Assembly: GCF_018294505.1 (NCBI RefSeq)
Contig: NC_057802.1
Coordinates: 309,339,137 to 309,403,136 of the forward strand
From: Triticum aestivum
Taxonomy: Eukaryota; Streptophyta; Magnoliopsida; Poales; Poaceae
Length of the DNA stretch: 64,000 nt
Direction: 5' to 3'
Within the stretch, counting starts at the first letter, position 1, and each line of letters opens with the position of its first letter. A model generated the notes under the pieces. The model did no database searches, was not told where the DNA came from, and saw only the letters and a list, made by a program, of their open reading frames with translations. Shown piece after piece: positions 21,559-32,923 of this stretch. Both the position numbers and the translations under genes were made by a program.

Positions 21559-22387
21559 TGTCAGGGATATACCCCGCGGTATGACCCGGCCGGAGTCATA
21601 ACCCGACTGGGACTTGGTAAACCGGCGGATGGTAAACATGCAGACAGTTAAGTCAGACAGTTAAGACAGATGGCTAAGACAGACAGTAAACCGACAGGTG
21701 GTAAACCGGCAGGTGTTAAGACAGATGATAACCCGGCAGGAGTTAAGTCAGATGATAAGCCGGCAGGAGTTAAGTCAGATGATAACCCGACAGGTGTTAA
21801 GTCAATCATAACCCGACAGAGAATCATAACCCGGCAGACAATCATAAACCGACAGACAATCATAACCCGACAGACAATCATAAACCGGCAGACAATCATA
21901 AACCGGCAGACCATCATAAACCGGCAGACAGTGATAACTGGTTGACAGTCATAACTCGGCAGATAGAGTCGCCTGGAGTTATGAAGCCCGAGACGTTACG
22001 AATCCCAAAACGTTATGAAGCCCATGAAGAGAAGTCAGGATAGTTTAAGTCTTAATCCGAGTTGGACTCTACATGTAACCCGCCCCTTCAACATATATAA
22101 GGAGGGGCAGGGCACCCCAAAATGGGAGAAAAAATAATCTTAGGGCTAGACATAAATGGGAGAGCCGGTTTACGGCGACTCCCTCGTGATGATAATCAGA
22201 CCTAGCCACAAACAACATGTAGGGTTGTTATCGGATGATGTTTCCCGGGGCCCGAAGCTGTCTAAATCTTTGTCTTGAGTGTTGCGTCTCTCGATTCCGC
22301 TCAACCCCTCTCAAGCTACCACATAGATGCGTTGGCCTCACGACTAAGTCCTCACACTAGGACATATGCCGTGACAATTCCACGACA
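21559..22387 (+). repeat. 5' LTR of the truncated Gypsy-like element
   Basis: It starts TGTCAGGGATATACCCCG and ends ATTCCACGACA, 829 bases with TG...CA ends, followed two bases later by a TGGCGCCCACC primer site. ACATATATAAGGAGGGGC near 22090 is a plausible TATA box. It contains two minisatellites (21697-21963). Confidence 0.75.
21697..21963 (+). repeat. Two adjoining minisatellites (about 27-bp and 18-bp units) in the LTR
   Basis: Roughly four 27-base units of the type AGTTAAGTCAGATGATAACC-CGGCAGG (up to about 21801) are followed by about nine 18-base units of the type ATCATAAACCGGCAGACA (about 21804-21963). Both unit lengths are multiples of three, which explains the spurious repetitive open frames on both strands. 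Confidence 0.85.
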
Positions 22388-22389
22388 GT

Positions 22390-22407
22390 TGGCGCCCACC
22401 ATGGGGC
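22390..22407 (+). other. Primer-binding-site-like sequence
   Basis: TGGCGCCCACCATGGGGC two bases after the LTR end. TGGCGCC is the usual opening of many grass Gypsy primer sites. The matching tRNA was not determined. Confidence 0.55.
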
Positions 22408-25400
22408 CTTTGCACGGTGGTGTTGAGTTCTTGAAGGGATCTCTCCCAAGGATCAAGAAGCTCGCAATCATCAAGATGGTGAAGAACCAGCGCTGAAAGC
22501 TCCACATCAACAACAAATTTCACGCGTTCGCGGTGAAGTTTTCTGCCACTAGCATGGAAGGATCTACACCGTCAACGAGTCGTCAAAATAAAGTTTGGAA
22601 GAGCAAGTTCAAGAGGAGTTAGGGTTTCAGCTTATGAGCCGCCGCACGAATCTGTGGCGATCGGTCAATCCAATAAATCAATATCTGTTGCTGATACTAA
22701 TCCGAGATTTATTGGCGTGGATCGACTGCTGTTACTTGTCCGGTTTACAGGAAAAAAAGAAACCAGCTTGTGTACAGACCCATCTCCCCACGTGAAGATC
22801 AAGCAAAAAAAAGAGACGAAGGAAAAGGGCCACGACCCGGAAACAGATTATCCTTAGACTCGGGCTCCTCTGTTGACCCGCCCCGTTCTTGACTTTGCCT
22901 CGGGTCCAGTTGGTAGCTGGCCTCCGCCGCCGGCGGCGGCATATAGCCGCAGGTGCGGCCTCGGGCCTCTAAACCGTCCCGAGCTCAGCCTCGCCAACCC
23001 GCCTGCGCCTCGCCTTTATCGAGCCGGCCACGACCACCACAACGATGCCAAAGCCGCCCGGGCCTCGTCACTCCGACTCCAAATCTTCTCCGCACGAACC
23101 GCTAGCTTTCGGACCGGCTCACCGCTCCGCTTCTTGCCGCGCTGCCAGCTGCTGCCGTATCTCCCATCGGTTCATCACGCAGCCAGCGGCTGCTGCACCC
23201 TCTGCTGGCTCGCGCTACTGTGTGCCCCGTCCACGCCCCTGCTTGTCTGAGCCGCTGGCGCGCTTTGCTTCTTCTGGGCCACCTCTGTCATGCCTGAGTT
23301 GCCGCCGCTAGCGTCGGTCTCCACCGTGGTCGCTTGGAGCTGCCTGTACGTTGCAGGCAGCAGGTCGCCTCGTTTCTACTACAACCCGGGCGACCCTCTG
23401 CCATGGTTCACCTTGCCTTCCGCTGTGGTCGCCCTCACCGGTGCGGTCTGGAGTCGCCGTCTTCGATCAAACCGCCGGGAGCTGACCCGCCGCTCGCCCT
23501 GTTTTAGTCAAACCATTGCCTGGTCAGGCCGCGTCTGCAGTCCGGCGTCAGATCGCCCCCACTGACTCACTCACTGCTATTCAATTGCCGGCCGTTCCTC
23601 GCCGGTTCGTCACGGCTGGACCTTTATTCCACTGAACCGCCGCTGCTTCTGCCTGTTTCCAAACCGCCGAGACCCCGGCATCCATCGCACCGATTTACTA
23701 CTGCTGCACCCCGCGCGCCGATTCACCATTGCTACGAGCTGCTGCCATCCTCGCGGGCCGGTTCATTAGCCGAGACCGCGCCCTTGTGCTGCCTCCGTCT
23801 TGTCTCCGGTTCAAGTCGCCACCGGGCCTCACATCGTTTCCGGTTCAAGTTGCCGGACAAGCCTGAGAGTCATGATTGACTCGCCATCCCTGGCTATTTC
23901 CACGGTGCCTCATTCCGACCGGTTCAAGTTACCGCATGGCGAGTCACCTTTATGGCACTGAACCGGCCAGGGCTTCACCAACGCCTCCATGAGCTGAGAC
24001 CCGTCGTGCCACGAGCTGCTTGGAATCGGCCTCAGCTCGCTCGCCGTGGCCTCCGACTCCGGCGACTTCCGCTTTACTTCCCGTTGAGCCGCTCGCCTTG
24101 AGCTGCCCTGGCCGGAATCCACCTTCGTTTCCACCTCGCCACCTCTGGCCGGCCGCTGTTCCGGGCCGCCCCCATCACCGCTGGCTCTACCTCCGCCCCT
24201 GCTACTCTTCCGTGCCTGCTCTGTGGATCCGCCTCCGCTTCTGATGCGGTCACAGCCGCGCTAATCCGTCTCGGCCTCGTCTCCGCCCTCAAATCCTTGC
24301 TGCGGCGTCTGCTTCGAGCCGGACCAGCCTCTACCAGCCTCCCCATGAGCTCGCGCCCACGGTTCTGGTCCGCGGCGTCGAGCAGCCGTCGACCGTGCTA
24401 GGACAACCTCGTCGCTGCCCCGAGCCGTCTTGTTGAGCCGTGCGGCGCCTCGCGTCCCCACCACCGTTTCACCCTTGCGGAGAGCCACCCCACGCCGACC
24501 GGCCTGGAGCCGCTACCGCGAGCCGCTGTGCCAACCGGCCTGAAGTCACCGCTGCCGCCCTACCTCCTGACGAAGTCGCCTCCTGTCCTGGTTGCCATCG
24601 GACCTCGGCCTCTTCCGCACCCATCCGCTTTGGGACTCTTCCCGAGTACACCTGCCCTTGCTGAGTCGTTTGTGCCTGTGAGTCGCCTTCTCTGTTGCGG
24701 CGTAATCCGTCTCGACCCGCCCCCGTTGTCCCTTGCCTGGAGCCGGTGGCTTGTTTTCTGTCATTAAGGCCTATTGTCAAACAACAGAAGCTGAAGATAA
24801 ACTGCAACAAACCGAAGGACCAAAAGATGCTCTTTTCCAAAATGAATCTGATATTTTTGAAACAGAAGGATGTACATACTAGAGAAACAACTCCATCAGT
24901 CTAAAGATGCCAGGAAGTTTCTAGTGCTCAAGTTAAATTGCTGCTGAGTTTCGGTGGATACAGAGAACATACTTGCTATGGGTTTTTTCCTGCTGGTGAG
25001 CTCAGGGATTTTTTGGGTGTGTTGAAGGGCCCAGCCTCACTTCTGCCTCCGTCCACAAAAGCCAGAGGAGATGTATTTATACACTATCAGCATTCGGATC
25101 ATGCCAGGCGCTGCCTCCGCCGTCGCGTCAAGCTGTTGTGGTTCAAACCGCCGCCCGCGACTCAGCTCTGAGTCTCCCAGCCTCATGTCAAAGTGTTCAG
25201 TTGATTGCTATTGTGGGGATATCAAGATTTTTAAATGGAACTGGTGTTAAAAAAGGAGCTACGGCAAACCTCTGCAACCACTTATCATCAGAGTATTATG
25301 TATACACCCTATGGGCTATACTATTGTTAGCTTATTGACGGATATTACATATGGATCTTCCAACGTCCGGACAAATCAGGTGATATCCATCTAAATTTAG

Positions 25401-26500
25401 TTTCTTGGTATATATTGTTTTTATCAAGGGAACAATTACTTTGGACCGTATATTTTGATATGCAGGACAATTATTCATTATAAACGTGGTTTATACCATG
25501 GGTACGGAGCACGCGCTGGCAACGTCCTGCCCGATGTTCGTCCGTGCCACGTTACACGGTCAATGGACGCGTGCAAGACGCCGCCCTTACGGCCCGGTTT
25601 ACATCAGCTTGCCGGGACCGCGACTGCGTTTGACTCACCCGTCCGAACTGGCTTACAACGCCATGGCCGACTCATCTATCTGTGCCAGCTCTGATGCTGT
25701 GGTCGTCTTTACTGTCCGTCTCTCGCGGCCTGGTCTACATCAACGTACCGGGCCGCACCTGTCTGCATGAGCTGTTTATTGAGTATGAGCAAGTCACAGC
25801 TTGGGTAGCCCAGTTTTCTTTCAACAAAATGGAGGCAAATTATCATATACTATCAACCACCGTCTGCATTGGGTGGCTCAATGGGCAGGCGCACAAGTTG
25901 CCGCCACTACAATTTAGTTAACTTTAAATCGCAAGTTGGAAGGAACCATTGGCCAAGTTGCTGTTACGGCTCATACGGGATCATTTATAACGCGCCGCAG
26001 TCACCTCAACCTTCTGTCGATTCACATCGCGCTATCAACACCAACAACATACATCTTATGCTATGGTCAAGTATGGAGAATCTCAAGACAACTCCTTCAG
26101 TCATCTTAAGACTCGGGGGCTATGATGATATGACTCAGCAAGTCTTGCCAGTTTCAGCAAATTCAAGTGCCCCAGGATGTTGAAGGGAAAGATAACCCGG
26201 TCCAGGAGGCTACTGTTATATTGATGAAAATTTAAAGGCCGTCAGAAATATTCCGGCTCACAATGATGCTTCCGGTTTATAGTCCGGTTTAAGGGAAATC
26301 CCGTTTTCCCACACAGCATTGAAGCTCTTAGTATCTGGTTCAAATCCGGTTTAAGAGGAAAATATCTCTTGCAAAGCTCTGACGCTCTCAATATCCGGTT
26401 CAAAATCCCGGTTCAAGAAGAATGTATCTCCTACAAAAAGTTAAAGGTTGTCGAAGAGGACCTGTTACCATGATGCGCGGTTCCAACATGGGTATCCTGC
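22408..26500 (+). other. Interior of the Gypsy-like element, no recognisable coding domain
   Basis: 22862-24780 is GC-rich with repeated CCGGTTCAAGT(C/T)GCC words and many overlapping frames on both strands. No CCHC knuckle, protease, RT or integrase motif is visible. 24780-26500 is more AT-rich and carries CCGGTTTAAG and CCGGTTCAAA repeats. I read it as non-coding or long-decayed retroelement interior. Confidence 0.45.
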
Positions 26501-26603
26501 CTTGTTGGCTTATCATATTATTGATCACATGGGGGCTTTCCTGCTTATTGAAGTGAAGCTATGATTACCCTTTAATCCGGCTTATATGCCACTACTACAA
26601 AAC

Positions 26604-26741
26604 ATCACTTGGGGGCTTGGTCGTATTCGAACCATAGCTACGCCTCTTGATCGGCGCAAGGCCACCAGGAAAATCACTTGGGGGCTTGGTCGTATTCGAA
26701 CCATAGCTACACCTCTTGATCGGCTCAAAGCCAAAAGAAAA
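26604..26741 (+). repeat. Tandem duplication, 69-bp unit
   Basis: ATCACTTGGGGGCTTGGTCG starts at 26604 and again at 26673. Both copies continue through TATTCGAACCATAGCTAC and CCTCTTGATCGGC with few differences. Confidence 0.9.
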
Positions 26742-27539
26742 TTACTTAGGGGCCAAAGAGAGTGTTGCAAAAGAACAACTCAAACATAGGCACCCACTGA
26801 GCACAGCTCAAAATATTGCTTGGGGATTCTTTGCTATCGCAATGAACAAAGAATCTACACTTGTAATAGGCTATCAAGCCACGACTTGGCAGCCTGGTGT
26901 ATACACCTAAAACCCCGGGTTAGCCTGCCTTTTTTAAGTAAGTCACTCCATCCAGGTAAACCTGGTATGACCCGCCGAACTTTGACAAGTCAATCTCATA
27001 AGACCCTGAACTTGTCAAAGTTAAAATGACGATTGGTTAAAGATTGAGGTCCATCTTAAAAGGTTTTGTAAAATGGTTTAACTCAGCGGCCTGGCAGCCC
27101 ATGAAAAGCCTCGAATTTGGGGCCTGGCAGCCCGTGAAAAGCCTCGACTACAAGTTTTCATATGCTTTTATTTGCTAAGTTTTTTCTCCTTTGATGAGAT
27201 TTATGATGTTTTTGATAAACCGGCATTCATTAACCCGGTTCGGCTTTCAACTACAAAGTTGTCAGTACATGATCAGTTATAAACCGGTATTTATTAATCC
27301 GGACTGGCTTTGACTATAAGTCGCCAGTATATGTTTGGATTGCGCCATTGGAATCATGCGCTTATAAATCATTGGGTTATATTATTCAAATAGCCAACAT
27401 GGCTGGATTTTTATTATGGTTATCAATACCCAATATTATGATTGAGGTTTTCAAAGTCGCTTTTAGCGCAATGGTTATTATTTTAAAAATGAATATGATT
27501 TATTCTACAATGGAGGGAGTAGTCCCGAGTCGCTGCAGA

Positions 27540-28225
27540 CTTACGACCCGACACTTGGGGGCTACATTATTCAAGTTGAGATTACATCAAATATGCAAGT
27601 CTCAGGTCGCTACAAGCATGCACCATGACACTTGGGGGCTAATGCAAAGTCATTTTTACTGGCCTTCTTGAAGAACCGACCCATCACATCATAATGAGCC
27701 GGCCCTTGGGGGCTACCAATTGTTCCTGTCAAAATTCAAGGTACACAAGTTTTAATCCATTATATTGAAAGATTCATTGCTCAGTTGGTAAAGCACAAAG
27801 CTCTCAACCTTGTGGACGTGGGTTCAAGCCCCGTGATGAGAGTTACATCATATGATGTTATTTTTAATGAAGTATACATAAAGTCCCAGCTCAGTATTAT
27901 CTTACTAAGCCGACCCTTGGGGGCTACACGTTGCTGTTCAAGTCTACATGATCATATCTATAAAGTCCCTGCTCATTATTGCATAATGACCCAGCCCTTG
28001 GGGGATACACTGATTGAAGTTTTTATGAGCATAAGGCAATTTCAAGTCCCAGATTGCTGCAAGCATGACAACTCGGTACTTGGGGGCTACATATGTGGAA
28101 TACTCAGTTTTGACTAATGACAGAGATGAACAAATTGGATTTCTTCGAGGTTGCAACATTTATATTGAAGCAAGTCTTAAGTTGTTACTATGTTCCCTTC
28201 TTAAGACTTGGAGGCTACAAGTGAT
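27540..28225 (+). repeat. Recurrent ACTTGGGGGCTAC motif array
   Basis: CTTGGGGGCTA(C) or a one-base variant occurs near 27553, 27631, 27705, 27917, 27997, 28079 and 28207, plus earlier copies near 26608, 26677 and 26113. Many are preceded by GACCCG(G/A)C. The purine-rich core resembles a polypurine tract, but many copies in one element are not explained by normal LTR-element structure. Confidence 0.7.
27772..27843 (+). pseudogene. tRNA-Lys-like sequence (tRNA pseudogene) inside the retroelement
   Basis: GCTCAGTTGGTAAAGCACAA gives a D-arm, CAAAG-CTCTCAA-CCTTG an anticodon arm, and GTGGGTTCAAGCCCC most of a T-arm with a good B box (GTTCAAGCC). The order and wording follow plant tRNA-Lys(CTT), but the loop reads CTC instead of CTT at the anticodon. 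The acceptor stem does not pair well (GATTCAT.. with ..GATGAGA), and the outer T-stem pairs are wobble or lost. It is therefore unlikely to be a functional tRNA and more likely a captured or SINE-derived relic. Confidence 0.6.
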
Positions 28226-28337
28226 AGGCATATAAGAGGTATATTTTCAAGCTTGATGTTAACTACAATTATGACCCGGTGCCATCAGTATTTATAAACC
28301 GGATTTTTTTTATTTTCCATGCAACGTTTCCCAACAG

Positions 28338-28350
28338 TGGTATCAGAGCC
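28338..28350 (+). other. tRNA-iMet-type primer-binding site of the outer Angela element
   Basis: TGGTATCAGAGCC one base after the LTR end CCCAACA, the standard Copia primer site complementary to the 3' end of initiator tRNA-Met. Confidence 0.9.
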
Positions 28351-29037
28351 AGGTGTATGCGTAGATGATATGCACGAGTAGAGCACAAAGAGTTGTGGGC
28401 GGTGATAGTCATACTGCTTACCACCAATGTCTTATTTTGATTCGGCGGTATTGTGGGATGAAGCGGCCTGGACCAACCTTACATGTCCACGCACATGAGA
28501 CTGGTTCCACCGACTGACATGCAACTTGTTTTTAATAAAAGGTGGCTGCCGGGTGTCTGTTTCTCCTACTCTAGTTGAATCGAATTTGAATACGACCAGT
28601 CCTTGAAGAAGGTTAAAACAACAAACTTGATAATCACCATTGTGTTTTTTGCGTAGTTAAGAACGGTTCTTGCTAAAAGCCCGTAGCAGCCACGTAAAAT
28701 TTGTAACAACAAAGTAGAGGACGTCTAACTTGTTTTTGCAGGGCATGTTGTGATGTGATATGGTCAAGATATGGTGTGATATATGTTGATGTATGAGATG
28801 ATCATCTTTTGTAATATCGACAACCGACAGGAGCCTTAGGGTTGTCTCTTAATTATTGTATCAAATGCAAGTGCCGTGTAATTGCTTTACTTTATTGCTG
28901 TGCGTTAGCAATAGTTGTAGAAGCAATAGTTGGCGAGACGATCCCGACGCAATGATGGAGATCAAGGTGTCGAGCCAGTGGCGATGGAGATCATGACGAT
29001 GCTTTGGAGATGGAGATCAAAAGCACAAGATGATGAT
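28351..29037 (+). other. Untranslated leader of the outer Angela element, cut before gag
   Basis: It aligns with the leader of the inner Angela element (31707-32387), with many differences typical of another subfamily. It stops at AGCACAAGATGATGATG, where pol-type sequence of the other subfamily is joined directly. The gag start and first two thirds of gag are missing here. Confidence 0.75.
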
Positions 29038-30017
29038 GACCTAAGCCTGAGACTGAGTGCTTCTACTTCAAACAGACTGGTCACTGGAAGCGGAACTGCC
29101 CCAAGTATTTGGCGGATAAGAAGGATGGCAAGGTGAACAAAGGTATATGTGATATACATGTTATTCATGTGTACCTTACTAATGCTCGCAGTAGCACCTC
29201 GGTATTTGATACTGGTTCTGTTGCTAATATTTGCAACTCGAAACAGGGACTACGGATTAAGCAAAGATTGGCTAAGGACGAGGTGACGATGCGCGTGGGA
29301 AATGGTTCCAAAGTCGATGTGATCGCGGTTGGCACGCTACCTCTACATCTACCTTCGGGGTCAGTTTTAGACCTGAATAATTGTTATTTGGTGCCAGCGT
29401 TGAGCATGAACATTATATCTGGATCTTGTTTGATGCGAGACGGTTATTCATTTAAATCAGAGAATAATGGTTGTTCTATTTATATGAGTAATATCTTTTA
29501 TAGTCATGCACCCTTGAAGAGTGGCCTATTTTTGTTGAATCTCGATAGTAGTGATACACATATTCATAATATTGAAGCCAAACGATGCAGAGTTGATAAT
29601 GATAGTGCAACTTATTTGTGGCACTGCCGTTTAGGTCATATCGGTATAAAGCGCATGAAGAAACTCCATACTGATGGACTTTTGGAACCACTTGATTATG
29701 AATCACTTGGTACTTGCGAACAGTGCCTCATGGGCAAGATGACTAAAACGCGTTCTCCGGAACTATGGAGCGAGCAAGATTTGTTGGAAATAATACATAC
29801 AGATGTATGTGGTCCGATGAATATTGAGGCTCGCGGTGGGTATCGTTATTTTCTCACCTTCACAGATGATTTAAGCAGATATTGGTATATCTACTTAATA
29901 AAACATAAGTCTGAAACATTTAAAAAATTCAAAGAATTTCAGAGTGAAGTTGAAAATCATCGTAACAAGAAAATAAAGTTTCTATGATCTGATCGTGGAG
30001 GAGAATATTTGAGTTAT
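29038..30017 (+). pseudogene. Angela-type Copia fragment: end of gag, protease and start of integrase
   Basis: It begins at the gag CCHC knuckle, which here reads CFYFKQTGHWKRNC with the second Cys replaced by Phe. The Copia protease follows (VFDTGSVANICNS, DTG triad), then the gag_pre-integrase segment (ATYLWHCRLGHIGIKRMKK-LH), then the integrase N-terminus (LLEIIHTDVCGPM, FTDDLSRYWYIY). A TGA at 29985-29987 ends the frame, at the same codon as in the inner copy at 34609. At about 30017 it is joined to an LTR lacking its first 60 bases or so. It is closer to the inner element (32924-36854) than to the outer one. As read it is a double-deletion remnant. Confidence 0.8.
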
Positions 30018-31692
30018 AATTGTTTATTATTCATGCTAGAATTGTATTAACCGGAAACATAATACTTGTGTGAATACATAGAAAACAGAGTGTCACTAGT
30101 ATGCCTCTACTTGACTAGCTCGTTGATCAAAGATGGTTATGTTTCCTAGCCATTGACATGAGTTGTCATTTGATTAACGGGATCACATCATTAGGAGAAT
30201 GATGTGATTGACTTGACCCATTCCTTTAGCTTAGCACTCGATCGTTTAGTATGTTGCTATTGCTTTCTTCATGACTTATACATGTTCCTATGACTATGAG
30301 ATTATGCAACTCCCGTTTACCGGAGGAACACTTTGTGTGCTACCAAACGTCACAACGTAACTGGGTGATTATAAAGGTGCTCTACAGGTGTCTCCAAAGG
30401 TACTTGTTGGGTTGGCGTATTTCGAGATTAGGATTTGTCACTCCGATTGTCGGAGAGGTATCTCTGGGCCCACTCGATAATGCACATCACTTAAGCCTTG
30501 CAAGCATTGCAACTAATGAGTTAGTTGTGGGATGATGTATTACGGAACGAGTAAAGAGACTTGCCGGTAACGAGATTGAACTAGGTATTGAGATACCGAC
30601 GATCGAATCTCGGGCAAGTAACATACCGATGACAAAGGGAACAACGTATGTTGTTATGCGGTTTGACCGATAAAGATCTTCGTAGAATATGTGGGAGCCA
30701 ATACGAGCATCCATGTTCCGCTATTGGTTATTGACCGGAGACGTGTCTCGGTCATGTCTACATAGTTCTCGAACCCGTAGGGTCCGCACGCTTAAAGTTT
30801 GATGACAGTTATATTATGAGTTTATGTGCTTTGATGTACTGAAGGTAGTTCGGAGTCCCGGATGTGATCACGGACATGACGTGGAGTCTCGAAATGGTCG
30901 AGACATGAAGATTGATATATTGGACGACTATATTCGGACCCCGGAATGGTTCCGGGGGTTATCGGATATATACCGGAGTACCGGGGGTTACCGGAACCCC
31001 CCGGGGGTTTAATGGGCCTACATGGGCCTTAGTGGAGAAGAGGAGGGGCGGCCAGGGTAGGCCGCGCGCCCCCTCCCCCTCTAGTCCGAATTGGACAAGG
31101 AGGGGGGGGGGGGCGGCCCCCCCCTTTCCTTCCTCTCTCCCTCCTCCTTCCCCCTTCTCCTAGTCGAACAAGGAAGGGAGGGAGTCCTACTCCTGGTGGG
31201 AGTAGGACTCCTCCTGGTGCGTCTTTTCCTGGCCGGCCGCCTCTCCCCCCTTGCTCCTTTATATACGGGGCAGGGGGGCACCCCATAGACACAACATATG
31301 ATCATTGATCTCTTAGCCGTGTGCGGTGCCCCCCTCCACCAGAATCCACCTCGATAATATCGTAGCGGTGCTTAGGCGAAGCCCTACATCGGTAGAACAT
31401 CATCATCGTCACCACACCATCGTGCTGACGAAACTCTCCCTCAAAGCTCGGCTGGATCAGAGTTCGAGGGACGTCATCGAGCTGAACGTGTGCTGAACTC
31501 GGAGGTGCCGTGCGTTCGGTACTTGAGCGGTCGGATCGTGAAGACGTACGACTACATCAACCGCGTAGTGCTAACGCTTCCGCTTTCAGTCTACGAGGGT
31601 ACGTGGACAACACTCTCCCCTCTCGTTGCTATGCATCACCATGATCCTGTGTGTGCGTAGGATTTTTTTTGAAATTACTACGTTCCCCAACG
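30018..31692 (+). repeat. Angela-type LTR, start deleted (5' LTR of inner element)
   Basis: It joins the tandem remnant at TTTGAGTTA|TAATTGTTTATTATT. From GTTTATTATTCATGC it matches the 3' LTR at 36951 onward. It ends CCCCAACG instead of the usual CCCCAACA, a change at the terminal base needed for integration. TTTATATACGGGG near 31258 is the TATA-like region. Confidence 0.85.
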
Positions 31693-31693
31693 G

Positions 31694-31706
31694 TGGCACC
31701 CGAGCC
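31694..31706 (+). other. Primer-binding site, mutated
   Basis: TGGCACCCGAGCC at the position where TGGTATCAGAGCC is expected; three of 13 bases differ. First-strand priming would be weakened. Confidence 0.75.
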
Positions 31707-32923
31707 TGGTTTTATGCGTAGATGTCATATGCACGAGTAGAACACAAGTGAGTTGTGGGCGATACAAGTCATACTGCTTACCAGCATGTCATACTTTGGT
31801 TCGGCGGTATTGTTGGATGAAGCGGCCCGGACCGACATTACGCGTACGCTTACGCGAGACTGGTTCTACCGACGTGCTTTGCTCACAGGTGGCTGGCGGG
31901 TGTCAGTTTCTCCAACTTTAGTTGAACCGAGTGTGGCTACGCCCGGTCCTTGAGAAGGTTAAAACAACACTAACTTGACAAACTATCGTTGTGGTTTTGA
32001 TGCGTAGGTAAGAACGGTTCTTGCGCAGCTTGTAGCAGCCACGTAAAACTTGCAACAATAAAGTAGAGGACGTCTAACTTGTTTTTGCAGGGCATGTTGT
32101 GATGTGATATGGTCAAGGCATGATGCTAAATTTTATTGTATGAGATGATCATGTTTTGTAACCGAGTTATCGGCAACTGGCAGGAGCCATATGGTTGTCG
32201 CTTTATTGTATGCAATGCGAACGCCCTGTAATGCTTTACTTTATCACTAAGCGGTAGCGATAGTCGTAGAAGCATAAGTTGGCGAGACGACAACGATGCT
32301 ACGATGGAGATCAAGGTGTCGCGCCGGTGACGATGGTGATCATGACGGTGCTTCGGAGATGGAGATCACAAGCACAAGATGATGATGGCCATATCATATC
32401 ACTTATATTGATTGCATGTGATGTTTATCTTTTATGCATCTTATCTTGCTTTGATTGACGGTAGCATTATAAGATGATCTCTCACTAAATTATCAAGGTA
32501 TAAGTGTTCTCCCTGAGTATGCACCGTTGTGAAAGTTCTTCGTGCTGAGACACCACATGATGATCGGGTGTGATATGCTCTACGTTCAAATACAACGGGT
32601 GCAAAACAGTTGCACACGCGGAATACTCAGGTAAAACTTGACGAGCCTAGCATATAAATATGGCCTCGGAACACTGAGACCGAAAGGTCGAGCGTGAATC
32701 ATATAGTAGATATGATCAACATACTGATGTTCACCATTGAAACTACTCCATCTCACGTGATGATCGGACATGGTTTAGTTGATTTGGATCACATGATCAC
32801 TTAGAGGATTAGAGGGATGTCTATCTAAGTGGGAGTTTTTAAGTAATATGATTAATTGAACTTAAATTTATCATGAACTTAGTACCTGATAGTATTTTGC
32901 TTGTCTATGCTGATTGTAGATAG
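31707..32923 (+). other. Untranslated leader of the inner Angela element
   Basis: The leader runs about 1.2 kb to the gag ATG at 32924. It includes the GGGCATGTTGTGATGTGATA stretch shared with the outer element's leader. No coding content. Confidence 0.75.

Larger units (their letters stand above)
21559..28301 (+). mobile_element. Truncated Gypsy-like LTR retroelement (5' LTR plus non-coding interior)
   Basis: The 5' LTR is followed by a primer-site-like TTGGCGCCCACCATGGGG. The interior contains recurrent AAACCGG/ACCCGG words and repeated ACTTGGGGGCTAC motifs. I find no gag, protease, integrase or reverse transcriptase domain; the GC-rich block 22862-24780 has many overlapping frames without motifs. 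The element ends abruptly against the remaining 35 bases of the host LTR, without a 3' LTR or target duplication, so the right end was deleted. It is probably a large non-autonomous family member. Confidence 0.6.
18124..28336 (+). repeat. 5' LTR of the outer Angela element, in three pieces (18124-19363, 21113-21558, 28302-28336)
   Basis: The first piece runs to GGGGCAGG and resumes after the solo LTR with ACCCCAAGTGGGATTC. The equivalent uninterrupted text is at 44848-44870 in the 3' LTR. The second piece stops at GATCTTGCGTG, where the Gypsy-like LTR begins. The last 35 bases, ATTTTTTTTATTTTCC to CCCAACA, follow at 28302, with about eight LTR bases missing at the junction. A tRNA-iMet-type primer site follows directly. 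Confidence 0.8.

Noticed and set aside
21648..21945. Repetitive open frames on both strands (ITRQTIINRQT-like and MIVCRFMIVCR-like)
   Set aside because: They arise from 18-bp and 27-bp minisatellite units, whose lengths are multiples of three, within an LTR.
22873..24840. Many GC-rich frames on both strands
   Set aside because: They overlap each other, lack any retroelement or host domain and lie inside a Gypsy-like interior; treated as non-coding.
27772..27843. A functional tRNA gene
   Set aside because: The acceptor stem does not pair and the T-stem is weakened, so only a tRNA-like pseudogene is reported.
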